From NCBI GenBank assembly GCA_023623175.1, contig JAMNXU010000030.1, positions 1 through 64,000 on the forward strand: a stretch of 64,000 nucleotides of DNA, given 5' to 3'. The notes under the pieces are model-generated. The model was not told where the DNA came from. It worked only from the letters and a program-made list of their open reading frames with translations, and made no database searches. This document shows positions 53,503 to 63,290 of the stretch, piece after piece. Numbering within the stretch: the stretch's first letter is position 1; each line of letters starts with the position of its first letter. The DNA comes from Bacillota bacterium (lineage in GTDB: Bacteria > Bacillota > Clostridia > Acetivibrionales > JAMNXU01). A program made the translations under genes and the position numbers.

Positions 53503-53871
53503 GTGGCAGAGGCAATTGTTCTTGCTCTGTTTTGTTTTTTTGCATCGTATGGATTTATCATGCTGACCCGGTCGCTTCTGCAGGCTTTGTGGAGCAACAG
53601 GGCCTTGAAAACCGACGGCGTCCGGTTGGTACTGCTTGTAAAGAATCGTGAAAAAGATATTGAAGGAATTGTACGAAGTTTTCTTTCCGATGATTTCAAG
53701 ACAAGGCTAATGCTGAACCGGAATTTGAAAATTGTCGATCTCAACTCACAGGATAATACCTTTGTTATACTTGAAAAAATGAAAAAAGACTTCGAAAACC
53801 TGGATATTGTTAAAATCAATGACAATGAACACGAACAGTCATGCCCCATCCTCAGGAGCAGTAATATTTGA
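53503..53871 (+). CDS. small membrane-anchored protein of unknown function
   Basis: A 122-residue protein from GTG after GGGGAGGTGG. One N-terminal helix (about 5-27, IVLALFCFFASYGFIML) is followed by a soluble part whose LVLLVKNREKDIEGIVRSF and LKIVDLNSQDNTFVILEKM resemble the first half of a GT-A glycosyltransferase fold, but the catalytic part is missing. I do not recognise a family. A REP-like repeat follows its stop. Confidence 0.55.
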   Translation: MAEAIVLALFCFFASYGFIMLTRSLLQALWSNRALKTDGVRLVLLVKNREKDIEGIVRSFLSDDFKTRLMLNRNLKIVDLNSQDNTFVILEKMKKDFENLDIVKINDNEHEQSCPILRSSNI

Positions 53872-53873
53872 AT

Positions 53874-53953
53874 GGGGACGGTTCTGCAAAACTTAATTTT
53901 ATCCGCAAAATGCTGAGTTTTTCTACAAAATGTGACACAACTTAAGTTTTGCA
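53874..53953. repeat. REP-like repeat with 12-bp inverted arms
   Basis: TGGGGACGGTTCTGC (about 53874-53888) overlaps TGCAAAACTTAA (53885-53896), which is the exact complement-inverse of TTAAGTTTTGCA (53942-53953). This resembles a variant of the REP family or a hairpin-forming end. It lies between the small membrane gene and the HD-GYP gene. Confidence 0.65.
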
Positions 53954-54067
53954 TAAATGTCCTCAATAAAAATTTCTCTATAAAAAAAGGAAATTGTAAA
54001 TAATTGTCGAATAATAACTTGGAAAATACAACAATTATAAACAGCAAAAGGCAAGAGGAGTAACTCC

Positions 54068-55123
54068 ATGGTAAAAATAAGTGTTTCTGAGCTGAAGCCC
54101 GGAATGAAGCTGGCAAATGACGTTTATTTGGAAGATGGAAGGCTGCTCCTGATCGCAGGAATTACAATCAATAATAGGTATATTGCAAGACTGGAATCAT
54201 TTAACATCCCATATGTACTGGTAAATGAAAAACCTGAAACCGAAGAAGAACCTGTTGAAGAAAAAATCTACTCTGAAGCTTTAAATAGCCTGAAATCAGT
54301 TATATCATCCATCAGGGAAAGCAATCAGTTCAATCCCGATCCGTTGAAAGAGTCAGTAAAAAACATAGTTCACCAGGTAATGAATAATGAATGCGTGTTA
54401 ATGCATCTGACTGGCATTCGCGACATCGATAATTATACTTTCAACCATTCAATAGATGTGTGTATCTATTCTGTCATAACAGCCAAATACCTTGGATTCT
54501 CAATAAAAGAAATGAACGATCTTGGCGTGGGGGCAATACTGCACGACATCGGAAAATGCAAAATCCCCCGGGGAATCCTGATGAAACCCGCAAAACTGAC
54601 CGATGAAGAATATGAAACAATTAAGAAGCACACCGTCTACGGTTATGAAATTCTCTCCAATACCTACGGCTTAAGCACAAGCTCAGCTGCCATCGCCCTC
54701 AGCCACCATGAAAAATGGGACGGAAGCGGATACCCGCGCAAGCTTTCCGGGTTTGGGATTGATATGTTTTCGCGCATTGTGGCAGTTGCAGACATATATG
54801 ACTCCCTCACAGCCGACAGGGTTTACAGGAAACGGCTCCTCCCTCATCAAGCCGCCGAATACTTGTTGTCCAGTTCATCCACCCAGCTCGATCCCGAAAT
54901 CGTATCGGCATTTGTAAAAAGCATTGCCATATATCCCGACAATACAATTTTGCTTCTCGATAACGGAGAAATAGGAATAGTAGTGGACTCTGTCAATACA
55001 AGTTCAATCCACCCCAGGGTCAGGATAATAGCCCGGAAGGACGGCCCTCCCGTGCTGAAACCATACATACGAGACCTTTCAACTGACAATAATGTTTCTA
55101 TTGCCAATATACTGAGCAAATAG
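54068..55123 (+). CDS. HD-GYP domain phosphodiesterase
   Basis: Likely cyclic-di-GMP phosphodiesterase (or related dinucleotide enzyme), 351 residues. The N-terminal 60 residues match the DUF3391-like lead (VSELKPGMKLANDVYLEDGR). The HD-GYP core is complete: His159-Asp160 (LHDIGKCKIP), KHTVYGYEIL, His213-His214-Glu215, DGSGYP (218-223), and Asp242 in VAVADIYDSLTADRVYR. No GGDEF domain or membrane helix is seen. AAGAGGAG precedes ATG. Single gene, ended by a hairpin. Confidence 0.9.
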   Translation: MVKISVSELKPGMKLANDVYLEDGRLLLIAGITINNRYIARLESFNIPYVLVNEKPETEEEPVEEKIYSEALNSLKSVISSIRESNQFNPDPLKESVKNIVHQVMNNECVLMHLTGIRDIDNYTFNHSIDVCIYSVITAKYLGFSIKEMNDLGVGAILHDIGKCKIPRGILMKPAKLTDEEYETIKKHTVYGYEILSNTYGLSTSSAAIALSHHEKWDGSGYPRKLSGFGIDMFSRIVAVADIYDSLTADRVYRKRLLPHQAAEYLLSSSSTQLDPEIVSAFVKSIAIYPDNTILLLDNGEIGIVVDSVNTSSIHPRVRIIARKDGPPVLKPYIRDLSTDNNVSIANILSK

Positions 55124-55373
55124 CAATATCCCTTGCTTTAATACTCTGCATCACCGGTGAAATCCCGCTCTCAGGCTGATAATAAACCTGTACCATCATG
55201 GTTTAGTCCACTTGCAACAGGTACTGCAATACAACAGTGATCCTGATTTGCAGAGTTTATACATCTCTTTCACAGAATTCATCTGTCTCTTTTAAATACA
55301 GTGTACCGGATGAAAACTAACAAAAAGACTAACAAAAGGGAACTAAAAGAAAAATTTTTTGCCCCAAATTAAA

Positions 55374-55405
55374 AAGGCCCCATAATCCAAATATGAGGCC
55401 TCTTT
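55374..55405 (+). terminator. possible terminator after the HD-GYP gene
   Basis: AAAAGGCCCCATA and TATGAGGCCTCTTT form a stem with two mismatches, followed by TTTCAATC; weak. It is 250 bases past the stop. Confidence 0.4.
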
Positions 55406-55492
55406 CAATCATCTCTGTCATCCTGGTTCAAGGACCTGTGCGTCCTCAAGACCTGCACGTCCTCACCACGAGTCGTTGAATCCAGACTCCTT

Positions 55493-55517
55493 GACCGGGG
55501 TCTGTCCCACTGTCAGC
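55493..55517. repeat. REP-like remnant GGGGTCTGTCCCAC
   Basis: GACCGGGGTCTGTCCCACTGTC is a single partial palindrome, similar in style to the GGGACA-type family. Confidence 0.35.
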
Positions 55518-55544
55518 CAAAGTACTATAAATCAAACAACTTTT

Positions 55545-55674
55545 AGGCGCACACCTTTATGAAAACCTTAAGGCAAATACCTTTATGTACACACCTGTGA
55601 TGCGAACTTCTACATATGATGCAAGCTTCTACATGTGATGTTAGCTTCTACATGTGATGTTAGCTTCTACAAGC
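55545..55674. repeat. two tandem arrays overlapping the metK stop
   Basis: Four 19-bp units at 55599-55617, 55618-55636, 55637-55655 and 55656-55674 share GATGTTAGCTTCTACATGT. The last contains the metK stop (55667-55669), so the units look like copies of the gene end. Two 25-26 base units (55545-55570 and from 55571) precede them, sharing AGGC and ACCTTTATG. The 55124-55360 part of the spacer shows nothing. Confidence 0.85.
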
Positions 55675-56860
55675 GTTGTGCCTCGGCTTTCAGTACCTCA
55701 GCCTTGTCGGTCTTCTCCCAGGTGAAATCAGCGTCGTCCCTGCCAAAATGTCCATAGGCCGCGGTCTTCTTGTAAATCGGTCTCCTGAGCTGCAGTGTAT
55801 TTATAATAGCCGCAGGTCTCAGGTCAAAATGCCTTTTTATCAGTTCAACGATTTTTTCATCGGGAATAATGCCTGTCCCAAATGTGTCAACATTTATGCA
55901 AACGGGTCTCGCAACCCCGATGGCATAGGCCAGCTGCACTTCGCAGGTCCTGGCGATCCCTGCCGCCACGATATTCTTTGCCACATATCGAGCCGCATAG
56001 GCCGCCGAGCGGTCCACCTTGGTGGGATCCTTTCCGGAAAATGCCCCGCCTCCGTGCCTTGCATAACCGCCATATGTATCTACTATTATCTTTCTGCCCG
56101 TGAGCCCCGAATCCCCCTGGGGGCCTCCCACAACAAACCTGCCCGTGGGATTTACGAGGAATCGCGTATTCTTATCCAGCAGTTCGGCCGGAACAACGGG
56201 CATGATCACATGCTCTATGACATCCCTCTCAATGGTGGCATGATCAACATCGTCACTGTGCTGCGTCGATATAACAACGGTATCGACCCTTACAGGCCTG
56301 CCGTCTACATACTCAATGGTAACCTGGGATTTCCCGTCGGGGCGCAGGTATTTCAGCACATTTTGCTTTCTCACATCGCTGAGCCTCTTTGTCAGCTTAT
56401 GGGCCAGGGAAATGGGCATCGGCATGAGCTCCGGGGTTTCATCGCATGCAAAGCCGAACATCATGCCCTGGTCGCCGGCGCCGATGGCCTCGACTTCACT
56501 GTCAGTCATCTCGCCTATTCTGGCTTCCAGCGCCCTGTTAACGCCCATCGCAATATCCGGCGACTGGCTGTCAATCGACGTGATCACTGCACATGTATCC
56601 GAATCAAAGCCGTACTTGGCCCTGTTGTAACCAATTTCACGGATAGTATCTCTGGCAGTTTTCGGTATATCCACGTAACAATCAGTTGTTATCTCCCCCA
56701 TGACAACAACCAGACCGGTAGTAACGGCGGTTTCACAGGCAACCCGGGCATAGGGGTCCTCCTTTAAAATTGCATCAAGTATTGCATCGGAAATCTGGTC
56801 GCAAATCTTGTCAGGGTGCCCCTCGGTAACCGATTCCGACGTAAAAAGCTTTCTTGCCAC
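55667..56860 (-). CDS. metK: S-adenosylmethionine synthetase
   Basis: Makes SAM from methionine and ATP, 397 residues. Signatures are [18 protein letters not shown] at the start, [12 protein letters not shown] in the middle and [22 protein letters not shown]. The length and ends are normal. GGAGGGTTTGACA precedes ATG. No SAM riboswitch pattern is seen in the 148-base gap after ftsH. Confidence 0.96.
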   Translation of the reverse strand: MARKLFTSESVTEGHPDKICDQISDAILDAILKEDPYARVACETAVTTGLVVVMGEITTDCYVDIPKTARDTIREIGYNRAKYGFDSDTCAVITSIDSQSPDIAMGVNRALEARIGEMTDSEVEAIGAGDQGMMFGFACDETPELMPMPISLAHKLTKRLSDVRKQNVLKYLRPDGKSQVTIEYVDGRPVRVDTVVISTQHSDDVDHATIERDVIEHVIMPVVPAELLDKNTRFLVNPTGRFVVGGPQGDSGLTGRKIIVDTYGGYARHGGGAFSGKDPTKVDRSAAYAARYVAKNIVAAGIARTCEVQLAYAIGVARPVCINVDTFGTGIIPDEKIVELIKRHFDLRPAAIINTLQLRRPIYKKTAAYGHFGRDDADFTWEKTDKAEVLKAEAQRL

Positions 56861-57008
56861 TTGTCAAACCCTCCTTAGTTCCGCAGAATATGCCCTTAAG
56901 CGCTTGTACATCAATTTCGACGTTTACATTTAAAACGTTTGTAGTTACGCTTTCGCGAATAGATTACGCTTTTCAATTCAATTAAAAAATTACGCTTTTT
57001 CGAACAGG

Positions 57009-58829
57009 TCACGCATTTGCAAATATCTCTTCAAACTCTGCACCTTCGAGCTTCTCTTTCTGCATCAAAGCTTCGGCAACTTTATGCAGCTTGTTGATGT
57101 TCTCGCGGAGCAGCGCCTTGGCCTTTTCGTAAGCTGTATCTATGATGTTCTTCACTTCCCTGTCTATGGCTGCGGCTATTTCTTCGCTGTAATTCCTCGC
57201 CTGGGCCAAATCCCTGCCAATAAACACTTCGTCAGCGTCGGTGCCGAATATCAGGTTGCTGAGGTTCTCGCTCATGCCGTATTTCGTGATCATGTTTCTT
57301 GCAACGCCGTTAGCCTGCTTGAGATCACTGTAGGCGCCCGTGCTGACTTCCCCGAGAACCAGCTCTTCCGCGGCCCTTCCGCCGAGAGAAATGATTATTG
57401 TTTCCATCAGCTGGCTGCGCGTATGGTAATGCTTATCCTCTTCAGGCTTGTGCGCCGTGTAACCGCCGGCCATACCCGAAGGAATAATCGAAATCCTGTC
57501 CACCTTGTCCGTCGTGGAAATTACCTTGACGGCTATGGCGTGCCCGGCCTCGTGGTAAGCAGTGAGCATCTTTTCCTTTTCGCTCATTACCCTGCTCTTC
57601 TTCTCGGGACCCACAACCACCTTGAACGTGGCTTCCTTGATTTCCTCCATCGTAATCACTTTCTTGTCCTTGCGCGCGGCAAGCAGTGCCGCCTCGTTGA
57701 GCAGGTTCTCCAGGTCGGCCCCCGTGAAGCCCGGCGTGCTCTTTGCGAGCTCATCCAGCCGTACATCGGGCGCCAGCGGCTTTCCGCGGGCATGGACCCT
57801 CAATATGGCCTCACGTCCCTTGATATCGGGCAGACCCACGGTAATTCTCCTGTCAAACCTTCCGGGCCTGAGCAGCGCAGGGTCGAGTATATCGGGACGG
57901 TTGGTGGCAGCAAGCACGATAACGCCTTCATTAACACCGAATCCGTCCATTTCAACCAGCAGCTGGTTCAGCGTCTGCTCCCTTTCATCATGGCCTCCGC
58001 CGAGACCGGCTCCCCTGTGTCTTCCAACCGCGTCAATCTCATCTATGAAAACAATGCACGGAGAATTCTTCTTCGCCTGTTCAAACAAGTCCCTTACTCT
58101 CGATGCGCCAACTCCGACAAACATCTCGACAAAATCAGAACCGCTTATACTGAAAAAAGGCACACCGGCTTCGCCGGACACTGCTCTTGCAAGCAGCGTC
58201 TTACCGGTTCCCGGCGGTCCGACGAGCAGCACGCCTTTCGGTATTCTTGCGCCGAGTTCAATAAACTTCTTGGGCTGCTTGAGGAATTCAACAATCTCCC
58301 TCAGCTCTTCCTTCTCCTCTTCCTGGCCGGCCACATCGTCAAAGGTGACCTTGCGCTTGTCATCGGTACTCAGCTTGGCGCGGCTCTTACCGAAAGACAT
58401 CACCCGATTTCCGCCAGCTCCCTGGGACTGTTGCAGGAAGAATATCCAGAACAGGACAAATATAACAATAAGAACGATTGTCGGAAGCATCGAAACCCAC
58501 CATGGAGCCTCGGGCGGCTGCTGAATCCTGAATTCGTTGATCAGGTTGTTCTTCTGGGCTTCAGTCGCTTCGGAGACGAAAGAATATATGTCCTGGGGAA
58601 CATTGGCCACATAAACGTTCAGTTTCGAACCCAGATTGTTGTTCTTGAGCGTTATTGTTGCCTTATTTCCCTCTAATATAATCTTGTCAACATTATTGTT
58701 GTAAATCTCGTCAAGCAGCGTAGAATACGGAATCTCCCTGGGATTGTCCTGGTTCTGTACAAACGAGACAATTACCAGTATCAAAACAAAAAGAACTATA
58801 TAAAAGCTAATCCCCTTGAGGTATTTCAA
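57009..58829 (-). CDS. ftsH: ATP-dependent zinc metalloprotease FtsH
   Basis: Membrane-bound AAA protease for quality control, 606 residues. Two membrane helices (7-24 and 111-132) flank an extracytoplasmic loop. The AAA core has Walker A GPPGTGKT (204-211), Walker [13 protein letters not shown] and the SRH region [20 protein letters not shown]. The zinc site HEAGH is at 426-430. GGAGG precedes ATG. Order tilS-hpt-ftsH is the classic Bacillus/Clostridium block. Confidence 0.96.
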   Translation of the reverse strand: MKYLKGISFYIVLFVLILVIVSFVQNQDNPREIPYSTLLDEIYNNNVDKIILEGNKATITLKNNNLGSKLNVYVANVPQDIYSFVSEATEAQKNNLINEFRIQQPPEAPWWVSMLPTIVLIVIFVLFWIFFLQQSQGAGGNRVMSFGKSRAKLSTDDKRKVTFDDVAGQEEEKEELREIVEFLKQPKKFIELGARIPKGVLLVGPPGTGKTLLARAVSGEAGVPFFSISGSDFVEMFVGVGASRVRDLFEQAKKNSPCIVFIDEIDAVGRHRGAGLGGGHDEREQTLNQLLVEMDGFGVNEGVIVLAATNRPDILDPALLRPGRFDRRITVGLPDIKGREAILRVHARGKPLAPDVRLDELAKSTPGFTGADLENLLNEAALLAARKDKKVITMEEIKEATFKVVVGPEKKSRVMSEKEKMLTAYHEAGHAIAVKVISTTDKVDRISIIPSGMAGGYTAHKPEEDKHYHTRSQLMETIIISLGGRAAEELVLGEVSTGAYSDLKQANGVARNMITKYGMSENLSNLIFGTDADEVFIGRDLAQARNYSEEIAAAIDREVKNIIDTAYEKAKALLRENINKLHKVAEALMQKEKLEGAEFEEIFANA

Positions 58830-59131
58830 TAAATTCTCCCTCCTTAATCGCTGCGGTCAATAGGCTGTCACAAGGCTTGGAACAATTATGAAATTTTAAT
58901 TATTTTTAATCTAATATTAGCATATCACCTTTTAAAACTCAATAAACAGCAAAATTACGCCCAAAACCTGTATTTTAAGCCATATGGCACCTTGACGGTC
59001 CATATGGCCTGCCATGATCAAAAAAACAGCTTCAAAGAAAAAAAGAAACTAATTTACTATTATCCAAAAATCACTTGTTTAAAACGCCTTTTCACAAATA
59101 AGCGAAGCAATATATTCAAGGGTTTGATCCT
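58830..59131. other. hpt-ftsH spacer
   Basis: AT-rich, no gene. CCATATGGC occurs twice (about 58980 and 59001). The inverted repeat CAAGGGTT (59117-59124) and AACCCTTG (59134-59141) includes the hpt stop and may be a weak hairpin, without a T-run. Confidence 0.4.
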
Positions 59132-59677
59132 TTAACCCTTGTTGGCGTACACCCTCGGGCTCAGCGTGCAAACATCGGGAAGATTCCTGTAAAGCCCTGC
59201 ATAATCGAGTCCGTATCCCACAACAAATTTATCCGGTATTACAATGGCCTCGTAATCCACCTCGATATCAACTTTTCTCCTTGACGGCTTGTCCAGCGCT
59301 GTGCACAGTTTAACGCTCGCGGGATTGCGCGTGGAAAGGAGCTCCTTGAGATGCCTGAGCGTAAGTCCCGTATCAACGAGATCCTCCACAATCAGGACAT
59401 GTTTTCCTGTAATATCGATATCAATATCCTTTATAATCCTCACGACTCCTGAAGACGAAGTCGAGGCGCCGTAGCTCGAAACGGAAATAAAGTCCATGTC
59501 CACGGGAATGGTAATCTCCCTCATAAGGTCGGCAAGATACACAAAGCCTCCCTTCAGGACGCCAACGAGGACCAGGTCCTTCCCCCTGTAATCTTCGGAA
59601 ATCTGCTTTCCAACCCTCTTTGCCAGCTGCTGCAATTCCTCTCTTGTCACCAATACTTCTTCAATATCGTTCAGCAT
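59132..59677 (-). CDS. hpt: hypoxanthine phosphoribosyltransferase
   Basis: Salvages hypoxanthine or guanine with PRPP, 181 residues. It has LVGVLKGGFVYLADLMR, VDFISVSSYG-like MDFISVSSYG, and the PRPP loop VLIVEDLVDTGLTL (about 113-126), and closes with VVGYGLDYAGLYRNLPDV. It lies between tilS and ftsH. Confidence 0.94.
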   Translation of the reverse strand: MLNDIEEVLVTREELQQLAKRVGKQISEDYRGKDLVLVGVLKGGFVYLADLMREITIPVDMDFISVSSYGASTSSSGVVRIIKDIDIDITGKHVLIVEDLVDTGLTLRHLKELLSTRNPASVKLCTALDKPSRRKVDIEVDYEAIVIPDKFVVGYGLDYAGLYRNLPDVCTLSPRVYANKG

Positions 59678-59821
59678 AATTTACCCTCCATGTACTAATC
59701 CAATTTTATTTCAATGCTTTTTGATAAAATTGCAATGTATAATAAAATTGCAATACTGCCTGCAAATTACCTTGCGATGAAAATAATGCCTGAAATAATA
59801 CCTGCCAGAGGCATTTCGCCG

Positions 59822-61249
59822 TCAGCCCTGCATGAATCTTATGGACAGCACGGTTTTAGTATTTTCCGTCACCTTATATTTATCACTGATTTTATGCCCG
59901 ACAACCCAGACTATCTCGTTGCCCGTGGCAATCAGCGGAATACGGTCCCTCTCATGCCTTGGAATTTTCATCTCGTTGAAAAATTTCTTGAGCTTTTTGG
60001 TGCCGTTTCCTTTCAGAGGTTTAAACACGTCGCCGTCTCTTCGGTTTCGCAAATGAATTTCCCGATCAAGCTTTTCATAATCAAAAAACTGCACTAATGA
60101 ATTATATCCCATATCATTGCAGCGCTCAATATCTTTTGGCAACAAAACACTGGTTTCGACAATCCAGCCCGCGTCAGCAACTTCCGTTTTTCCGGGAACC
60201 CGTACCTTCACGTCGATTTCGCCTATTTCACCGCCTTTTTCAAAAGCGGCACTGAAAATCTCAAGCCCGCCGTAGGCAAATCTCGCCCGTATACCGCCCG
60301 GAAGGTGCAGCTCTGTCCCCGTCCTGCCCTTGCACAATTTCAGAATATCCCTGACATGCACGTTTTCAATACCGTCGAGGTCACCCTTGATATCCCTTAT
60401 GGCAAATCTCACAACCCGCCCTGCCATGGCGCCGCTTAGTTCCCCGAGTCTCTTCGCGTCAAGCTTAATGCTGCTGCATCCCTTGCCTTCGTGCTCCATG
60501 CCGCGCCCGTCGCCAAGCCTGCAGGAAATATACAGTTCATAGGCCTTATCATTTAAAAATGCAGCGTCTTCCCTCACATTCCCGGCAAGCCTCACAAGGC
60601 TCTCAACTATCGAAGGATTGAAATTTTCCTTAAGAAATGGAATAAGCTCAAGGCGGATCCTGTTCCTCGTATAAACGCTCTCGAGATTGCTCCTGTCCGT
60701 TCGCGTATCGAGATTGTTTTCGCGGCAATAAGCCTCGATTTCGCTCCTGTCGGCATCGAGCAGCGGGCGGATAATCCTGCCGCGGACATAGTCCATTCCC
60801 TTAAGCCCGTCAATACCCGTTCCGCGTATAATGTTCAGAAGCACGGTTTCGGCCTGGTCATTGCGGTTGTGCGCCACGGCAATTTTGTCGGCGCCGAGCC
60901 TGTCCGCATATTTTTCAAATATGGAATACCTGGCAATTCGGCCCGCTTCTTCAACGGAAATGCCTTCCTTTTCAGCCAAAGCGGCAACATCGCACTTTTC
61001 GGAATAAAACGGGATCCCCAGGCTTCGGCATAATTCGCGGCAGTATTCCTCGTCGGCGTCGGCCTCGTCGCCCCTGAGCATGTGATTCACATGAACAGCA
61101 AAAATTTTAGCTCCAAGCCTTCCGGAAAGATTCTTCAGGACATGGAGCAGACAAACGGAGTCGGGACCGCCCGAAAGTCCGACAACAATCCCTTCTCCAT
61201 ATTCTATCAGCCTGTGTTTTTCAATTGTGTCCAAAACCTTATCCAGCAT
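59822..61249 (-). CDS. tilS: tRNA(Ile)-lysidine synthetase
   Basis: Converts C34 of the minor isoleucine tRNA to lysidine so that AUA is read as Ile. 475 residues. The N-type ATP-pyrophosphatase motif SGGPDS is at 26-31. FAVHVNHMLRGDEADADEEYC and IAVAHNRNDQAETVLLNIIRG follow. The C-terminal TilS domain ends near KFFNEMKIPRHERDRIPLI. The upstream gene dnaB ends 55 bases away. Confidence 0.94.
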   Translation of the reverse strand: MLDKVLDTIEKHRLIEYGEGIVVGLSGGPDSVCLLHVLKNLSGRLGAKIFAVHVNHMLRGDEADADEEYCRELCRSLGIPFYSEKCDVAALAEKEGISVEEAGRIARYSIFEKYADRLGADKIAVAHNRNDQAETVLLNIIRGTGIDGLKGMDYVRGRIIRPLLDADRSEIEAYCRENNLDTRTDRSNLESVYTRNRIRLELIPFLKENFNPSIVESLVRLAGNVREDAAFLNDKAYELYISCRLGDGRGMEHEGKGCSSIKLDAKRLGELSGAMAGRVVRFAIRDIKGDLDGIENVHVRDILKLCKGRTGTELHLPGGIRARFAYGGLEIFSAAFEKGGEIGEIDVKVRVPGKTEVADAGWIVETSVLLPKDIERCNDMGYNSLVQFFDYEKLDREIHLRNRRDGDVFKPLKGNGTKKLKKFFNEMKIPRHERDRIPLIATGNEIVWVVGHKISDKYKVTENTKTVLSIRFMQG

Positions 61250-61304
61250 TTAAACGGCATCACTCCGCTTCTGCCAGGCTATCCGTCTTTTGATAAGCTT
61301 TTCC

Positions 61305-62636
61305 CTATTCCTTCTTGAGATTCGCAAACTTGGTGTACTGGCCCATCCACTTGAGTTCTACCGTGCCTGTAGATCCGTTTCTGTGCTTCGCGATGATAAT
61401 TTCCGCAATGTTGAGCTTGTCCGTGTCAGGGTTATAATAATCGTCCCTGTATAGGAACAGCACAATATCGGCATCCTGTTCTATGGCGCCGGATTCCCTC
61501 AAGTCGCTCAGCATCGGCCTGTGGTCCGTCCTCTGCTCGGGCGCACGGCTAAGCTGGGAACACGTGAAAATCGGGACATTAAGCTCCTTGGCGAGAATTT
61601 TGAGAGACCTCGACATCGCCGATATCTCCACCTGCCTGCTCTCGCTCTTTCCCGTCGACTGCAGCAGCTGCAGGTAATCGATAATCACAAGCCCGAGACC
61701 TTTTTCAAGCTTCAGCCTCCTGCATTTTGCCCGGATTTCCGTAATCGTGATACCGGGCGTGTCATCTATGTAAATGGGCGCTTCCGAAATGGGGCCAAGC
61801 CCCCGGGCAATCTTTTTCCAGTCTTCGTCGTCAAGCTTGCCCGTCCTCATCTTATGGCTGTCAATCATCACTTCGCTCGCGAGTATCCTGTTCACCAGCT
61901 GCTCCTTGGACATTTCAAGGTTGAAAATCGCCACGGGGACGCGCGCGCGAATAGCCGCATGGGCGGCCACGTTCAGCGTAAAAGCCGTCTTGCCCATGCC
62001 CGGGCGCGCCGCGAACAGTATGAGGTCCGAATTGTGCAGGCCGGCAAGCTTGTTGTCAAGGTCAATGAATCCCGTGGGAACTCCCGTAATATTGCCCTTA
62101 TTATGGTAGAGCTCCTCGAGCGTATCAAGGGTTTCGTACAGGATGTCCTTTATGTGCACAAAACCCTGGACGCGCTTTCTCTGCATTATGTCGAAAATGC
62201 TTTTTTCGGCCCTGTCGAGCACATAATCGACTTCCTCGGCAGAGCTGTACCCCATCTCCACGATATCCATCGAAACCTTTATCAGCTTTCGCAGGATGGA
62301 TTTTTCCTCGACAATTTTGGCATAATGCCGCGCATTGGCCGTTGTCGGCACCATCGTGGCAAGGTTGGCCAGGTACTCAAGCCCGCCTACGGCCTCCAGG
62401 GTACCCCTCTGCTTGAGCATCTCGCTGACCGTGACAAGGTCAATGGGCTCGCCGCTGTCGAACAGGCTTATGATCGCCGAGTAAATCTCTTTATGATCTT
62501 CGCGGTAAAAATCTTCACTTTTCAAAATCTCAGTTATGGCAGGGATGATCTCCCTGTCCAGGAGCATAGAACCAAGAACCGACTGCTCCGCTTCTATGTT
62601 CTGTGGCGGTATCCGTCCCATTGCTCTGATATCCAT
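61305..62636 (-). CDS. dnaB: replicative DNA helicase DnaB/DnaC
   Basis: Replication-fork 5'-3' helicase hexamer, 443 residues from the ATG ending at 62636, which follows GGGAGAGACT; an upstream 22-codon extension to 62702 lacks a site. The N-terminal domain has PPQNIEAEQSVLGSMLLD. The RecA-like core has ARPGMGKTAFTLNVA (Walker A), VIIDYLQLL and DLRESGAIEQDADIVLFLYRDDYY. The length matches Bacillus. Order gdpP-rplI-dnaB is conserved in Firmicutes. Confidence 0.95.
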   Translation of the reverse strand: MDIRAMGRIPPQNIEAEQSVLGSMLLDREIIPAITEILKSEDFYREDHKEIYSAIISLFDSGEPIDLVTVSEMLKQRGTLEAVGGLEYLANLATMVPTTANARHYAKIVEEKSILRKLIKVSMDIVEMGYSSAEEVDYVLDRAEKSIFDIMQRKRVQGFVHIKDILYETLDTLEELYHNKGNITGVPTGFIDLDNKLAGLHNSDLILFAARPGMGKTAFTLNVAAHAAIRARVPVAIFNLEMSKEQLVNRILASEVMIDSHKMRTGKLDDEDWKKIARGLGPISEAPIYIDDTPGITITEIRAKCRRLKLEKGLGLVIIDYLQLLQSTGKSESRQVEISAMSRSLKILAKELNVPIFTCSQLSRAPEQRTDHRPMLSDLRESGAIEQDADIVLFLYRDDYYNPDTDKLNIAEIIIAKHRNGSTGTVELKWMGQYTKFANLKKE

Positions 62637-62726
62637 AGTCTCTCCCACAAATCCATTTTGAAATCCATGCGCTACTGCCGGGCTGACCCGGCCATTGTTC
62701 AACTAACCAGTCTCCCCGTTCATTCC

Positions 62727-63173
62727 TTATTCAGCTTCAACCCTGACTTTGACCTTAGTGCTGACTCCCGGGTAAAGCTTGACATCCACGTCAACAACCC
62801 CGAGCGAGCGAATGGGTTCATCGAGCACAATATGCTTTTTATCTATGTCAACCTTGAACTCACTCTTTATCTTGTCAGCTATTTCCTTGTTTGTAATCGA
62901 ACCGAACAGTTTTCCCGATTCACCGGCCTTCGTCCTGATCACGATCGTTTTTCCCCCGAGGCTTTCCGCTACGGCCTTAGCGTTCGCAAGCTCCCTTTCC
63001 TTCCGCTTCTGTTCGGCTTCATTCCGGGCTTTCATCTGGCTTATATTAGCAGCGGTCGCCTCGACTGCAAGACCTTTCGGCAACAGGTAATTGCGGGCAT
63101 ACCCGTCGCTTACATCAACCATGCTGTCCTTTTTTCCAAGCCCCTTCACGTCCTGCTGCAGTATGACCTTCAT
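62727..63173 (-). CDS. rplI: ribosomal protein L9
   Basis: Large-subunit ribosomal protein, 148 residues. The N-terminal RNA-binding part has [20 protein letters not shown] and the [17 protein letters not shown] signature, followed by the long linker helix and the C-terminal domain with [20 protein letters not shown] precedes ATG. Confidence 0.96.
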   Translation of the reverse strand: MKVILQQDVKGLGKKDSMVDVSDGYARNYLLPKGLAVEATAANISQMKARNEAEQKRKERELANAKAVAESLGGKTIVIRTKAGESGKLFGSITNKEIADKIKSEFKVDIDKKHIVLDEPIRSLGVVDVDVKLYPGVSTKVKVRVEAE

Positions 63174-63232
63174 AAAAATACCTCCTAAACCGTCTTTAAA
63201 ATACCGTTAAACTCACACGGAAACAGCCTGTT

Positions 63233-63290
63233 GTTCGCTGTTCTGTCCTTCTCTGTTCTGTCCCTGGCTTTTCTATCCTTCTCTGTTCTT
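63233..63290. repeat. GTTCTGTCC repeats overlapping the gdpP stop
   Basis: GTTCTGTCCTTCTCT, GTTCTGTCCCTGGC and TATCCTTCTCTGTTCTTTT follow each other. They extend from the gdpP-rplI gap into the last codons of gdpP (stop at 63273-63275). Confidence 0.5.

Noticed and set aside
56861-57008. SAM riboswitch before metK
   Set aside because: The spacer is 148 bases, AT-rich, with weak TTACGCTTT repeats and none of the S-box conserved blocks.
57084-58676. 530-codon plus-strand ORF opposite ftsH
   Set aside because: It is antisense to the complete FtsH core; open only because of codon bias.
61521-63188. 555-codon plus-strand ORF opposite dnaB and rplI
   Set aside because: It is the antisense shadow of two strongly recognisable genes and has no motifs or ribosome site.
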